From: Natronomonas aquatica
GTDB taxonomy: Archaea; Halobacteriota; Halobacteria; Halobacteriales; Haloarculaceae
Length of the DNA: 64,000 nucleotides
Direction of reading: 5' to 3'
Assembly: GCF_024449025.1 (NCBI RefSeq)
Contig: NZ_JAHLKM010000004.1
Span: forward strand, 112,523-176,522
The notes beneath the pieces were generated by a model, which saw only the letters and a program-made list of their open reading frames with translations, had not been told where the DNA came from and made no database searches. This document shows, in pieces, positions 51,840-60,518 of the stretch; position 1 is the first letter of the stretch; the number at the start of each line of letters is the position of its first letter. The translations under genes were made by a program, and so were the position numbers.

Positions 51840-51911
51840 ATCGGGACGTTCGGCGGCGGCGAATATATGCCGTTCGCCGCTTTCAGAGGGACGCGCTCGG
51901 AGCGCCCCCGT

Positions 51912-52976
51912 TCACCCGTGCCGATCGAGGAACGCTCCGAGCCGCGAAAGGCCCGTCTCGAGTTCCTCGCGTACGAGCCCGAACCCGATCCGGACCCACG
52001 CGGGCCGATCGAACGCCTCCCCGGGCGCGAGGACGACCGATTCCTCGGCGAGGAGACTCCGACAGAACGACTCCCCGCCGGCGAACCCGTCGGGGACTTC
52101 GAGGAAGGCGTTGACGCCACAGTCGGGATCGGACCACGCCAGCCCGTACGCTTCGAGGAACGACTCGAGCCGGGTCCGGTTTCCGGCGACGTGAGCGCGG
52201 TTCTCTTCGAGGATCGACTCGCGGTTCTCGAAGGCCTGTCTCGCGACGTGGTGGCCGATTTTCGGCGGCGCGATCGTCGTGTAGTCCTTCCAGTTCGCGG
52301 CCGCCGCCAGGACCGCCCGCGGCCCACAGAGCCAGCCGAACCGGAGCCCGGCGAGCCCGAAAGCCTTCGAGACACCGCCGGTCGAGATCCCGTACCGGCC
52401 GAAACTCGCGACCGGGGCGATCGGCTCGGGGGCCAAAAGCCGGTAGACCTCGTCACAGAGCAGGTAGGTACCGTTGTCCGCACAGTGTTCATAGACCGCC
52501 CGCATCGTCGCCGCGTCGTGGTACCGTCCGGTCGGGTTGTTCGGGTTGGCGACGACCACGACGTCGGTGTCGGGTTCGATCGCGCCGGCGATCGCGTCGG
52601 GATCGAGAGTCCAGTCGGGCGCCTCGAGGGGAACGCGTGTCACCTCCCCGAGCGCCTCGGGAAGACCCGTCAGCGAGCCGTACGTCGGCGTCACGACGAC
52701 AGCGTGGTCTTCGACGAGCGTCAGGAACGCGAGCAGGTTCGCCTCCTGGGTGCCGCAGGTGAAAAGCGTCTCCTCGGCGCTCCTGTCGTGGTGGTCGCCG
52801 ACCGTGGCTCTGAAACCGGCGTCGCCGGCGGTCGGGATCACGTAGCCGAGACCGCCGGGATCGGTATCGAAGCGGGCGGCGGCGAGCGGGCGGACGCCGC
52901 TTTCGGCGAGCATCACGTCGGCGTCGGCCTCGACCTCGGCGAACCAGCGTTCGAGGGCGAAGGGGGCGATCCGCAT
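51912..52976 (-). CDS. PLP-dependent aminotransferase, class I/II
   Basis: A 354-residue fold-type I aminotransferase. PNNPTGRYHD near residue 145, DEVYR near 180 and the PLP lysine in GGVSKAFGLAGLRFGW near 210 are clear, and the C-terminal Arg is in AWVRIGFG. It lacks the first 30 residues typical of aspartate aminotransferase. Related haloarchaeal enzymes are annotated generically. It may act with the HAD phosphatase downstream, but the substrates are unknown. Confidence 0.88.
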   Translation of the reverse strand: MRIAPFALERWFAEVEADADVMLAESGVRPLAAARFDTDPGGLGYVIPTAGDAGFRATVGDHHDRSAEETLFTCGTQEANLLAFLTLVEDHAVVVTPTYGSLTGLPEALGEVTRVPLEAPDWTLDPDAIAGAIEPDTDVVVVANPNNPTGRYHDAATMRAVYEHCADNGTYLLCDEVYRLLAPEPIAPVASFGRYGISTGGVSKAFGLAGLRFGWLCGPRAVLAAAANWKDYTTIAPPKIGHHVARQAFENRESILEENRAHVAGNRTRLESFLEAYGLAWSDPDCGVNAFLEVPDGFAGGESFCRSLLAEESVVLAPGEAFDRPAWVRIGFGLVREELETGLSRLGAFLDRHG

Positions 52977-53072
52977 ACCCGCCGAACGCCCGGCGTCCTA
53001 ATAGGGGTTGTCGTCTCCATTACCGGTCCGGACCGGTTCGGTGGGGTGTGGGTTGTTCCGGTGGGGAAGGTA

Positions 53073-53089
53073 GCTTCATGCGATGAAGC
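53073..53089. promoter_or_regulatory. Perfect palindrome 1 upstream of the HiPIP gene
   Basis: GCTTCAT-GCG-ATGAAGC, arms of 7 bases, 42 bases before the ATG at 53132. Confidence 0.6.
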
Positions 53090-53093
53090 CGCT

Positions 53094-53112
53094 CGTGTGT
53101 TTATAACACACG
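53094..53112. promoter_or_regulatory. Perfect palindrome 2 overlapping the TATA box
   Basis: CGTGTGTT-TAT-AACACACG, arms of 8 bases. Its centre TTTATAA lies at about -29 from the ATG, the TATA position for a leaderless haloarchaeal transcript. A bound protein would block TBP, so a repressor site is likely. Confidence 0.65.
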
Positions 53113-53131
53113 ATAGGTATATTGGGTCGGT

Positions 53132-53932
53132 ATGGCGCAAAAAGAGCGGTCAACCGACGGGGAATCGGCGCTCGAACGACGCCAGTACCTCAAGTACGCG
53201 ACGTTGGGTACGGCGACGAGCGGAATCTTGGCCGGCTGTACGGGTGGCAACGGCAACGGTAACGGGAACGGAAACGGGAACGGAGACACGGAAGGTGAAG
53301 AAGAAGAGCACGAAGAACTTCCGGAGGGTGTCTCCGAGGAAGAGTTCGAATCGGGGCCGGTCCCCAACGAATACATGACGGCGATGTCGCTCGGCAAGGA
53401 GGAACGGAACCCCGACGATCTCAGTTCGAAATCGGAGGTAGAGTTTTCCGAGTTCGATGAGGCCCAGGAACACTCGGCGTATCAGGCGGGGTCGTGCTGT
53501 GCGAACTGTGCGGATTTCATCGCCGACAAGAACGGGGACGAGTTCGGGGCCTGTGCCGAGGTCGACGGCTACATCGACGGCGCGGACTGGTGTGCGATTT
53601 ACGAAGGGTTGCCCGAGCCGGAGGTCCCCGAAGGGATGTCCGAAGACGAACTGGCGACGGCGGAGGTTCCCGAGGAGTACCGCACCGCAAAATCGCAGGC
53701 CGGCGAGGAGCGCAATCCCGACGATCTCCGGAGCCAGGAGGAAGTCGGGCTGACCGAATCCGTCGAAGCGACCGCCGACGGGACCGCCCGACCGGGGCAG
53801 TCCTGTGGGAACTGTGCGGATTTCATCCCCGACAAGAACGGGGATACGTGGGGAGCCTGTGCCGTGGTCGAGGGGTACATCGCGGTCGAAGACTGGTGTT
53901 CCATCTACGAGTCCATCAGCGAGGACTTGTAG
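53132..53932 (+). CDS. Lipoprotein with two tandem HiPIP-like Fe-S domains
   Basis: A 266-residue exported protein. The Tat signal ERRQYLKYAT and lipobox C36 (LAGC) are followed by an (Asn-Gly)n tract and an acidic linker. Domain 1 has cysteines at 123, 126, 141 and 154; domain 2 has them at 225, 228, 243 and 256. Both show C-x2-C-x14-C-x12-C with W-C-x2-Y at the end, as in high-potential iron-sulfur proteins (CANC and WCxxY landmarks). Each domain should hold one [4Fe-4S] cluster on the outer membrane face, acting as an electron carrier. The domains are about half identical, indicating internal duplication. Flanking genes give no redox partner. Confidence 0.85.
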   Translation: MAQKERSTDGESALERRQYLKYATLGTATSGILAGCTGGNGNGNGNGNGNGDTEGEEEEHEELPEGVSEEEFESGPVPNEYMTAMSLGKEERNPDDLSSKSEVEFSEFDEAQEHSAYQAGSCCANCADFIADKNGDEFGACAEVDGYIDGADWCAIYEGLPEPEVPEGMSEDELATAEVPEEYRTAKSQAGEERNPDDLRSQEEVGLTESVEATADGTARPGQSCGNCADFIPDKNGDTWGACAVVEGYIAVEDWCSIYESISEDL

Positions 53933-53974
53933 ATCACAGGTACAGCCCCGTTCAGCCGCCGGAGGACGGCGGAG

Positions 53975-54247
53975 TTACCGGATCGACAGATAGAGGAACC
54001 CGAAACCGATCACGAACAACAGCGACTCCAGCCCGTGGACAGTGTGGAGGTGGACACTCGAGAACCGGAGCATGAGTTCCTCGATCAGGATCCCCCCTGT
54101 GAGGAACAGGAATCCGCCGAAGGCGTATCTGTGTGTCGTCGATCGGGTCTCCCGGAGCGTCCGGAAGCTAGTCCAGGTGATAGCCAGCGCAAACGCCGCC
54201 GCGATCACGGCGAGACCGACCGAGAGAAGGTCCGTGATCTCGGTCAT
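53975..54247 (-). CDS. Small haloarchaeal membrane protein (DUF7521-like)
   Basis: A 90-residue, three-span protein: LLSVGLAVIAAAFALAITWT, FGGFLFLTGGILIEELML, and GLESLLFVIGFGFLYLSI with histidines in HLHTVHGLE. Small proteins of this type regularly sit next to a winged-helix regulator in haloarchaea, as here. Function unknown; a membrane signal input for the regulator is possible. Confidence 0.7.
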   Translation of the reverse strand: MTEITDLLSVGLAVIAAAFALAITWTSFRTLRETRSTTHRYAFGGFLFLTGGILIEELMLRFSSVHLHTVHGLESLLFVIGFGFLYLSIR

Positions 54248-54346
54248 AGCTCCTCCTTCCCGAGGGGTACTCGGGGATCACGGCCGTGTTCCGGCCGTCG
54301 GATCGGATTGTTATAGGGGCCGTACGCCCGATCGTCAGACGGTCTT

Positions 54347-54703
54347 TTATGAGTCATGTTTCATTTCTTCCCAGAGGCGTTTGAATTGATCGACCGAATC
54401 GCGATACGTCAGATCGACGTGTACCTCGTCGCTGGCGGGTGAGATCTCGATAGTGGCGCTTCGGATGTTGTTTGTATACACCGTGTAGTGGTTCCCCTGT
54501 GTATCGATCTCCGTCTCCTGCTGTAGGAGGTCGTATTCGAGCAGCGTGTTGACGTGACGGTACAGCGTCGGTTCGGAGGCGTTACAGACGTCGGCCAGTT
54601 CCTGAACCGAACGCGGCTCGTGATCCGTCTCGTGGAGGATCCTGATCGTCCGCCGGTCGGAGAACAGATCGAACAGATCGTTTTCCTCCCTCCCGTCGTC
54701 CAT
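54347..54703 (-). CDS. Winged-helix transcriptional regulator (ArsR-like)
   Basis: A 118-residue DNA-binding protein. FDLFSDRRTIRILHETD, SVQELADVCNASEPTLYRHVNTL and YDLLQQETEIDTQGNHYTVY form a winged helix of the ArsR/HTH-20 type common in haloarchaea. The last 40 residues are a beta-strand and helix (EISPASDEVHVDLTYRDSVD) probably for dimerisation. It precedes the small membrane protein on the same strand by 99 bases, a recurrent pair. Confidence 0.85.
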   Translation of the reverse strand: MDDGREENDLFDLFSDRRTIRILHETDHEPRSVQELADVCNASEPTLYRHVNTLLEYDLLQQETEIDTQGNHYTVYTNNIRSATIEISPASDEVHVDLTYRDSVDQFKRLWEEMKHDS

Positions 54704-54855
54704 CTTCGCTCGTTGCTGTCTGTATTCGGTATATCTTGATTAATATTGTCATTACTACACGACCTGATCGGCCGAACTGACTCACAGGATCGTAGATCAC
54801 ATCGGTCCATCCAGTGTTGGAGGCGGTCCGACCGGTCCGGAAACTCTCTCACCGA

Positions 54856-55275
54856 CTACGGCACGACGGTGACGGGAACGGAGGTTCGACGGACGACCCG
54901 TTCGGCGACGCTGCCGAGAAACAGCCGGTTGACGCCCGTGCGACAGTGACTCCCCATCACGACGTGATCGATCCCCTGCTCGTCGGCGAACCCGGCGATC
55001 GTGCGGGCGGGGACCCCCTGTTCGGTCACCGTGATGAGTTCGACCCCGTGCTCCTCGGCGAGCTGTTCGGCCTCCTCGAACAGTTCCTCGCTTCGTTCCG
55101 CCCCGTGGTCGGTGTGTGCCGCAAGCGTAAACAGATCCCCGTAGCCGACCGGATGCGTGGTGTCGACGACGTACAGTACCGTGATCTCCGCGTCGGGATG
55201 TGACGACAGCGCGTGTTCGAGGGCGGCCCTCGACGGCGGGGAGTCGTCCATCGGGACGAGCACCGACCGGTCCAT
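54856..55275 (-). CDS. Universal stress protein (UspA family)
   Basis: A 139-residue single-domain UspA. The N-terminus VLVPMDDSPPSRAALEHAL, the ITVLYVVD strand and the ATP-binding-type GSHCRTGVNRLFLGSVAERVV (G-x2-G-x9-G-S) are clear. It starts at the ATG at 55275; the longer frame runs into the divergent gene. Upstream is very AT-rich (TTTAATAATTC on the minus strand at about -25), a strong TATA candidate. Confidence 0.92.
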   Translation of the reverse strand: MDRSVLVPMDDSPPSRAALEHALSSHPDAEITVLYVVDTTHPVGYGDLFTLAAHTDHGAERSEELFEEAEQLAEEHGVELITVTEQGVPARTIAGFADEQGIDHVVMGSHCRTGVNRLFLGSVAERVVRRTSVPVTVVP

Positions 55276-55376
55276 ATAAAATAATAAAACATGAATTATT
55301 AAAGCTGTATCGGTGGTCACCCCCAGAACCGACCCCTCTCGAAAAGGATTAGGAACCGACACCTGTAGCTGCGGGT

Positions 55377-55982
55377 ATGTTTCGCCCCCCGGTCCGTCGT
55401 CCCCTGGTGAGTGTGCTGCCTCTCGTGATCCTCGGTGTCGCACAGGTCACGACACCGCGACCGGCGGTAGGATTATCGCCCTTCGAAGGGATCCTCGCGG
55501 CGGTGCTCCTGACGCTCGTCATCGGCGGCGGACTGATCTTACTCGCGCCGGATTATACGAATCGAGCGACGTTGCGGGTCCTCGAGGAGCCGTCTGATTC
55601 GCTCCTGTATGGGATCGGGATCGGTGTCGTGACGGCGATCGTGCTGGCGGTGTTGATGATCACGGTGGTCGGTATCGTGCTGGCGGTACCGCTGACTATT
55701 GTTTTGCTCGTTTTTAGTACGATCGGCTACCTCGCCGTCGGACGCATCCTCACAGACAACTGGATCGGCGTCCTGCTCGTCGCGGTTGGGGTGTCTGCGA
55801 TCGTGGTTGTTCTCGTCACGATGGCGCCGTCGGCGGGCATCGTCGTGCCTGTGATCGGGGCGCTGTTCGGAGTTCTCCTCGGCAGTTTCGGGATCGGCGC
55901 GGCCTACCTCGAGGCCCGCGGCGACACCCGGACCCGGCCCGATCGATCCGAGGGAGACGGGCGGTCGGGGACGGATCGATAG
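55377..55982 (+). CDS. Integral membrane protein, unknown
   Basis: A 201-residue protein with five to six hydrophobic segments (LVSVLPLVILGVAQV, GILAAVLLTLVIGGGLILLA, IGVVTAIVLAVLMITVVGIVL, then three more) and a short Arg/Asp-rich cytosolic tail. The VGIVLAVPLTIVLLVFSTIGYLAVGR segment resembles haloarchaeal DUF8173/bactofilin-associated membrane proteins only loosely. No motif points to a function. Confidence 0.72.
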   Translation: MFRPPVRRPLVSVLPLVILGVAQVTTPRPAVGLSPFEGILAAVLLTLVIGGGLILLAPDYTNRATLRVLEEPSDSLLYGIGIGVVTAIVLAVLMITVVGIVLAVPLTIVLLVFSTIGYLAVGRILTDNWIGVLLVAVGVSAIVVVLVTMAPSAGIVVPVIGALFGVLLGSFGIGAAYLEARGDTRTRPDRSEGDGRSGTDR

Positions 55983-56020
55983 CGAGCCGAAGACGTTCGA
56001 TTCGTCGCGGGCGGGGTAAT

Positions 56021-56374
56021 TCAGGAATCGTTGAGATAGACGGCGAGCCGGGTGATCCCTTCCTCGTCTTCGTCGAACTCGAAGACGTTGCAGAACTCGG
56101 CCTCGACGGTGCCGTCCCCGCTCTCGCCGGTGACGGTCCCCTCCGCGACCGACGCGACCTCGCCGTGGACCCGGAGCGTGACCTCGTGGACCGTCTCCGA
56201 AAGCCCGCGTAGCTCGTTCATGTAGGTTTCCAGACCCCCAAAGCCCTCGAGGTCCCCGTCGAGAGACTCATAAACGAAGCCCTCAGCGAGGGCGGGGCGG
56301 ACGATACCGAGGTCGTCGGCGTCCATCGCATCGAAGTACGCGTCGATCAGTTCGTCGCGGTCTGATTCGGACAT
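56021..56374 (-). CDS. SnoaL/NTF2-like protein
   Basis: A 117-residue cone-fold protein. LIDAYFDAMDADDLGIVRPALAEGFVYES, then VHGEVASVAEGTVTGE and EFCNVFEFDEDEEGITRLAVYL, follow the SnoaL-like pattern. Such proteins are small-molecule isomerases or ligand binders; no substrate can be inferred. Confidence 0.8.
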   Translation of the reverse strand: MSESDRDELIDAYFDAMDADDLGIVRPALAEGFVYESLDGDLEGFGGLETYMNELRGLSETVHEVTLRVHGEVASVAEGTVTGESGDGTVEAEFCNVFEFDEDEEGITRLAVYLNDS

Positions 56375-56452
56375 GACGCCCCCGACTTGTCAGGGGGAGC
56401 GTATAAACCCTCCCGCGTGTGCTCACGCCCCGATGTGTCCCCGATGTGTCGG

Positions 56453-58108
56453 TCACTTCTCGCGTTCGCGGAGTCGCTGGCGGGTGAACTTCGGGCCGCC
56501 GCCGATCCGCTGGCTCCGGGTCCGGAAGGACCGCCAGAGCAAGAGCCCGATCGGGATCGCGAAGGCGAGCGCGAGGGCCGTCGCCTCGAGCGTCGCGAAG
56601 GCATACAGCACCGACGCGGAGACGACGGTCGCCGCGAGCAACCCACCGAGGACGATCCGCTTCGCCAGCCGATCGAAGGTCTGCTCGCCGCGGTCGAACT
56701 CCACGGTGAGCGTGACGTCCCCGCGATCGAGATCGTCGAGCGCCGATTCCAGTTTCGGCGGCACCCGGACCATCGATTCGCCGAACGCTCTGACTTCATC
56801 GGCGCGGTCGGCGATGAAATCGCGGGCCCCCTCCTCGATGAACCCCTCCTCGCGGAGGAAGTCGGTCGCGACGGCGATGAAATCGAAGTCCGGATCCAGT
56901 GTGACGCAGACGCCCTCGACGACCGTCGCCACCCGCAACACCAACGCGAGGTTCGGCGGCAACCGCAGCGGGAACTCGTAGATCGTGTCCTCGACCTGCT
57001 GGACGATCTGGTTGACACGGTACTGTTCGATGTCCTCGCCGCGGGCGTCGGCGATCGCCAGTTCCATGATGTTCGACATCACTTCCCGGTCGGCCTCGGG
57101 GCTCAGGGTGCCCATCTCGATGAGCGTATCGAGGATCGCGTCGGTGTCCTGGGCCGAGACGGCCATGTAAAACTCGATTATCTTCCCCTGGATGAACGGA
57201 TCGACGTAGCCGGACATCCCGAAATCGTAGAAAACGAGCGTCCCGTCGTCACGCACCGCCAGGTTTCCGGGGTGGGGGTCGGCGTGGAAGACGCCGTCCT
57301 CGACGACCATCTGGAAGTACGTCCGCTGGAGCGTCTCCGCCAGTTCGGTCCGGTCGAGCCCGAGTTCGTCCAGGCGATCGATCTCCGAGATCTTCGTTCC
57401 CCCGACGTACTCCATGGTCAACACGCGGTCGGTCGACAGTTCCGACAGCGCATCGGGGATCCGGACGGCGTCGTTGTCGGCGAGGTTTTCGCCGATCTCG
57501 TCGAGCATCCGGCGTTCGCGGTCGTAGTCCATCTCCTCGCGGATGGTCTTTTCGAACTCGTCGGCGAGCGTCTCCAGCGAGAACGACCGTGCCTCGCCGA
57601 CGAACCGCATCAGGATCGGCAGCGACCACCGGACGACCCGAAGATCCGCCTCGACGAGCGGTTCGATCCCCGGCCGCCGGACCTTCACCGCCACCTTCCG
57701 GTCGTCGATGCGGGCGGTGTAGACCTGCCCGAGGCTGGCACCGCTTATCGGATCGGTGTCGAAGTCTTCGAAGACATCCCCGACCGGCCCGATGTCGTCC
57801 TCGATGATCGCCCGTGCCGCCTCCCAGTCGGCCGGGGGTACGTCGTCCTGGAGGCGCTCGAACTCCTCGATGTACTCCGGCGGCAACACGTCGGGCCGCG
57901 TCGAGAGTAGCTGGCCGAGCTTGATGAACGTCGGGCCGAGCGTCAAAAGCGAATCCAGAAGCGCCCGGGCGCGCTTTCGTCGGGTCCCCGGGGCGACGGT
58001 CCGCCCCGGACCGAAGAGGAGAAACCGGTTCTTGTCGCGGGCGTACGCGAGCAAAAGCGGGAGGAACTGGTAGGCGACGACGACGAACCGTCGGTAGGCC
58101 CGAAGCAT
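56453..58108 (-). CDS. ABC1/UbiB/AarF family atypical kinase
   Basis: A 551-residue UbiB-like protein. Landmarks: KLGQLLSTRPDVLPPEY (the KxGQ motif), the Ala-rich SGASLGQVYTARI loop, VAVKVRRPG with the lysine, FHADPHPGNLAV and YDFGMSGY (the DFG equivalent). Two C-terminal transmembrane helices (IVLGGLLAATVVSASVLYA, AFAIPIGLLLW) anchor it. These ATPases/kinases support quinone or isoprenoid lipid metabolism. It is the last gene before Hsp20 on the same strand but the gap suggests separate transcripts. Confidence 0.92.
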   Translation of the reverse strand: MLRAYRRFVVVAYQFLPLLLAYARDKNRFLLFGPGRTVAPGTRRKRARALLDSLLTLGPTFIKLGQLLSTRPDVLPPEYIEEFERLQDDVPPADWEAARAIIEDDIGPVGDVFEDFDTDPISGASLGQVYTARIDDRKVAVKVRRPGIEPLVEADLRVVRWSLPILMRFVGEARSFSLETLADEFEKTIREEMDYDRERRMLDEIGENLADNDAVRIPDALSELSTDRVLTMEYVGGTKISEIDRLDELGLDRTELAETLQRTYFQMVVEDGVFHADPHPGNLAVRDDGTLVFYDFGMSGYVDPFIQGKIIEFYMAVSAQDTDAILDTLIEMGTLSPEADREVMSNIMELAIADARGEDIEQYRVNQIVQQVEDTIYEFPLRLPPNLALVLRVATVVEGVCVTLDPDFDFIAVATDFLREEGFIEEGARDFIADRADEVRAFGESMVRVPPKLESALDDLDRGDVTLTVEFDRGEQTFDRLAKRIVLGGLLAATVVSASVLYAFATLEATALALAFAIPIGLLLWRSFRTRSQRIGGGPKFTRQRLREREK

Positions 58109-58189
58109 CAGCGCCGCCCCCCGACCGATAACGGAAGCGAACGGGCCTCGCTGGCGGAGCGGCGACTCATCGGTCCGGCGACGCCCCCG

Positions 58190-58537
58190 TCACGAGACCG
58201 GGACCTGCCGGCCGCCGTCGGCGTCCGACTTCGGCAGCGTAAGCGTGAGCACGCCCCGGTCGATCGACCCCTCGGCGTCGGCCCCGGTCGCGTCCGGCGG
58301 CAGGGGGAGATCGACGTCCAGAAACAGCGCCCGCTCCTCCGAGAGGTACCGGAACTCCCGGGGGACGTCCTTTGCCTTGCGAGCCTCGATCTGAAGCCGG
58401 CCGCAGGCCACCGTCACCTCCAGCGTCTCGGCGGTCACCCCCGGCAGATCGACGACGAGCAAGTAGGCATCCTCGCTTTCGAGCAGATCGGCGAAGACGG
58501 CCTCGGGGAGTTCGTCCAGCGCCTCGCGCAGTTGCAT
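58190..58537 (-). CDS. Hsp20/alpha-crystallin small heat shock protein
   Basis: A 115-residue sHsp-like protein. The alpha-crystallin fold is recognisable: EDAYLLVVDLPGVTAETLEVTV, then ALFLDVDLPLPPDATGADAEGSIDRGVLTLTLPK (AxxxxGVLTL motif). The N-terminal arm is short and the IxI tail is reduced. Such short haloarchaeal Hsp20 proteins are numerous. Confidence 0.88.
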   Translation of the reverse strand: MQLREALDELPEAVFADLLESEDAYLLVVDLPGVTAETLEVTVACGRLQIEARKAKDVPREFRYLSEERALFLDVDLPLPPDATGADAEGSIDRGVLTLTLPKSDADGGRQVPVS

Positions 58538-58655
58538 ACCGTCGGGTACGGGCGCTCCCGCGTTAAAGCCCCCGGTGGCGGCGAGCCCGAAACGGACGGC
58601 GGCGATCGGAAAGAACCGCCACGGGGGGAACCGCCGGCCCGAAGAGTAGACGACC

Positions 58656-60413
58656 CTAGCGCTGTCGGGTGTCGGCCGTCACGTCCCCCTCGTAGACGAC
58701 GGCCCGCTCGCCGTCGAGCGTGACGACGGCGCCGTCCTCGATCGAGGACGGAAGCGTCACCCCGGAGATCATCGGGACGCCGAGTTCGCGGGCGACGATC
58801 GCTGGATAGCCGGTCAGCCCGGATTCGGCGGCGACGATCCCGGCGATCTTCGAGACGTCGCCGTCGAACTCGCCGTCGAAGCCGGCGGGCAGAACGGCGA
58901 TCGACCCCTCCGGGAGGGCATCGAGGTCGCCGTCGGCCGTCCGGCCGACCGGGGCAGCCACCTGCCCGGTGACGACGGACCGGCCGGTCGCGACCGTCTC
59001 GGCGACGACGTGGACCTTCAGCGTGTTCGCCACGTCGGCCTCGGGCGGGTCGGTCATCATCCCCGCCAGCACCACGATCGTGTCGCCGCTGGTCGCGACG
59101 TCGGCCTCGAGGGCGCTTTCGACCGCCGTCTCGAGGACCGAATCGATGTCGGCGGCGTAGCTCCCGTATCGCGCGTCGACCCCCCAGCTGACCGCCAGCT
59201 GTCGGCGGACGCGATCGTCCGGCGTCGCGGCCACGACCGGGACCGACGGCCGGAACTTCGCCGCCTTGCGGGCGGTGTAGCCCGACTCCGAGAGACAGAC
59301 GATCGCCGCCGCGTCGACGTCGTCCGCGAGATAGCGGGCAGACCGGGCCACTGCGTCGGTTCGGACGCCCGGTTCGGCGGCCGGCACGCGGCGGTCCCGC
59401 GTCTCGGCGTACTCCTCGCTGCCCTCGATGCGGCCGACGATCCGCGACATCGTCTCGACGGTCTCGACGGGGTACTCGCCGACCGCGGTCTCCCCCGAGA
59501 GCATCACCGCGTCGGTCCCGTCGAAGACCGCGTTGGCCACGTCCGACGCTTCCGCGCGGGTCGGCCGCCGCGAGGCGACCATCGAGTCCAGCATCTCGGT
59601 GGCGGTGATGACCGGCACCCCGGCGTCGACACACCGACGGATGATGCGTTTCTGGATGACCGGGACGTCCTCCAGAGGACACTCGACGCCGAGATCGCCG
59701 CGGGCGATCATGACCCCGTCGGCGGCGGCGACGATCGACCCGATGTTCTCGACTGCCGCCGACCGCTCGATCTTGGCGACGACCGCGGTGTCCTCGGCCC
59801 CGTATTCCTCCAGCGTGTCGGCGATCTCGTAGACATCCTCGCTGTCGCGGACGAAAGACGCCGCGACGAGATCGATCCCGCGGTCGGCGGCGAGCCGAAG
59901 GTTCTCCCGGTCGGCCTCCTCGAGGAGGTCGATATCGAGATCGACGCCGCGGGTCGTCACGCCCGCCCGCGAGCCGAGTTCGCCGCCCGACTCGACGCGT
60001 GCGTGGACGGTTTCACCCTCGATTCGCTCGACGGTCGTCTCGATCCGCCCGTCGTCCAGCAGAACCGTATCGCCCGGCTCGACGGCGGCGATCGAGTGTG
60101 TCGTTTCGACCGTCCTGGGGGAGACCGTCGACCCTTCCTGGAACCGAACCGTCGAGCCCGCAGCGATCTCGACCGGCGAGTCGGTCTCGGCGGTCCGGAC
60201 CTCCGGGCCGGCGAGATCGAGCATGATCGCGAGCGACGCCTCGGTCGCCGAATCGACCGCACGGACGCGCTCGGCGAGCTGGGCACGGTTTTCGAGGGTG
60301 CCGTGGCTCGCGTTCAGCCGCGCGACCGACATCCCCGAGTCCGCAAGCCGACGGATCGTCGCCCGGTCCTCGGAGGCGGGACCGAGCGTACAGACGATCT
60401 TGACGTTTCGCAT
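58656..60413 (-). CDS. pyk: Pyruvate kinase with C-terminal swivel domain
   Basis: A 585-residue pyruvate kinase (PEP to pyruvate with ATP formation). KIVCTLGPAS at the start, ARLNASHG, the metal site MIARGDLGVE, and TATEMLDSM are typical. After residue 450 an extra PEP-utilising/PPDK-like swivel domain follows, with SGLTGYPAIVARELGVPMISG. In active phosphotransfer domains this motif carries T-S-H-A; here the His position is Tyr, so the domain is probably not catalytic. Length agrees with other haloarchaeal enzymes. Start ATG 60413. Confidence 0.95.
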   Translation of the reverse strand: MRNVKIVCTLGPASEDRATIRRLADSGMSVARLNASHGTLENRAQLAERVRAVDSATEASLAIMLDLAGPEVRTAETDSPVEIAAGSTVRFQEGSTVSPRTVETTHSIAAVEPGDTVLLDDGRIETTVERIEGETVHARVESGGELGSRAGVTTRGVDLDIDLLEEADRENLRLAADRGIDLVAASFVRDSEDVYEIADTLEEYGAEDTAVVAKIERSAAVENIGSIVAAADGVMIARGDLGVECPLEDVPVIQKRIIRRCVDAGVPVITATEMLDSMVASRRPTRAEASDVANAVFDGTDAVMLSGETAVGEYPVETVETMSRIVGRIEGSEEYAETRDRRVPAAEPGVRTDAVARSARYLADDVDAAAIVCLSESGYTARKAAKFRPSVPVVAATPDDRVRRQLAVSWGVDARYGSYAADIDSVLETAVESALEADVATSGDTIVVLAGMMTDPPEADVANTLKVHVVAETVATGRSVVTGQVAAPVGRTADGDLDALPEGSIAVLPAGFDGEFDGDVSKIAGIVAAESGLTGYPAIVARELGVPMISGVTLPSSIEDGAVVTLDGERAVVYEGDVTADTRQR

Positions 60414-60518
60414 ACCCCCCATCGGCCGAGAAGATTTAAAAACCCCCTGACAGATCGCGGGGGCGCCGGGGGTCCGACAGGAGGAGAGCTTAACTGCACC
60501 CGTGCGGAACGGGTCGGT

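Noticed and set aside
51324..53378. 684-codon plus-strand frame over the HAD and aminotransferase genes
   Set aside because: Shadow of two well-supported minus-strand genes.
58435..59682. 415-codon minus-strand frame across Hsp20 and pyruvate kinase
   Set aside because: Arginine-rich out-of-frame shadow of pyruvate kinase, typical of GC-rich DNA.
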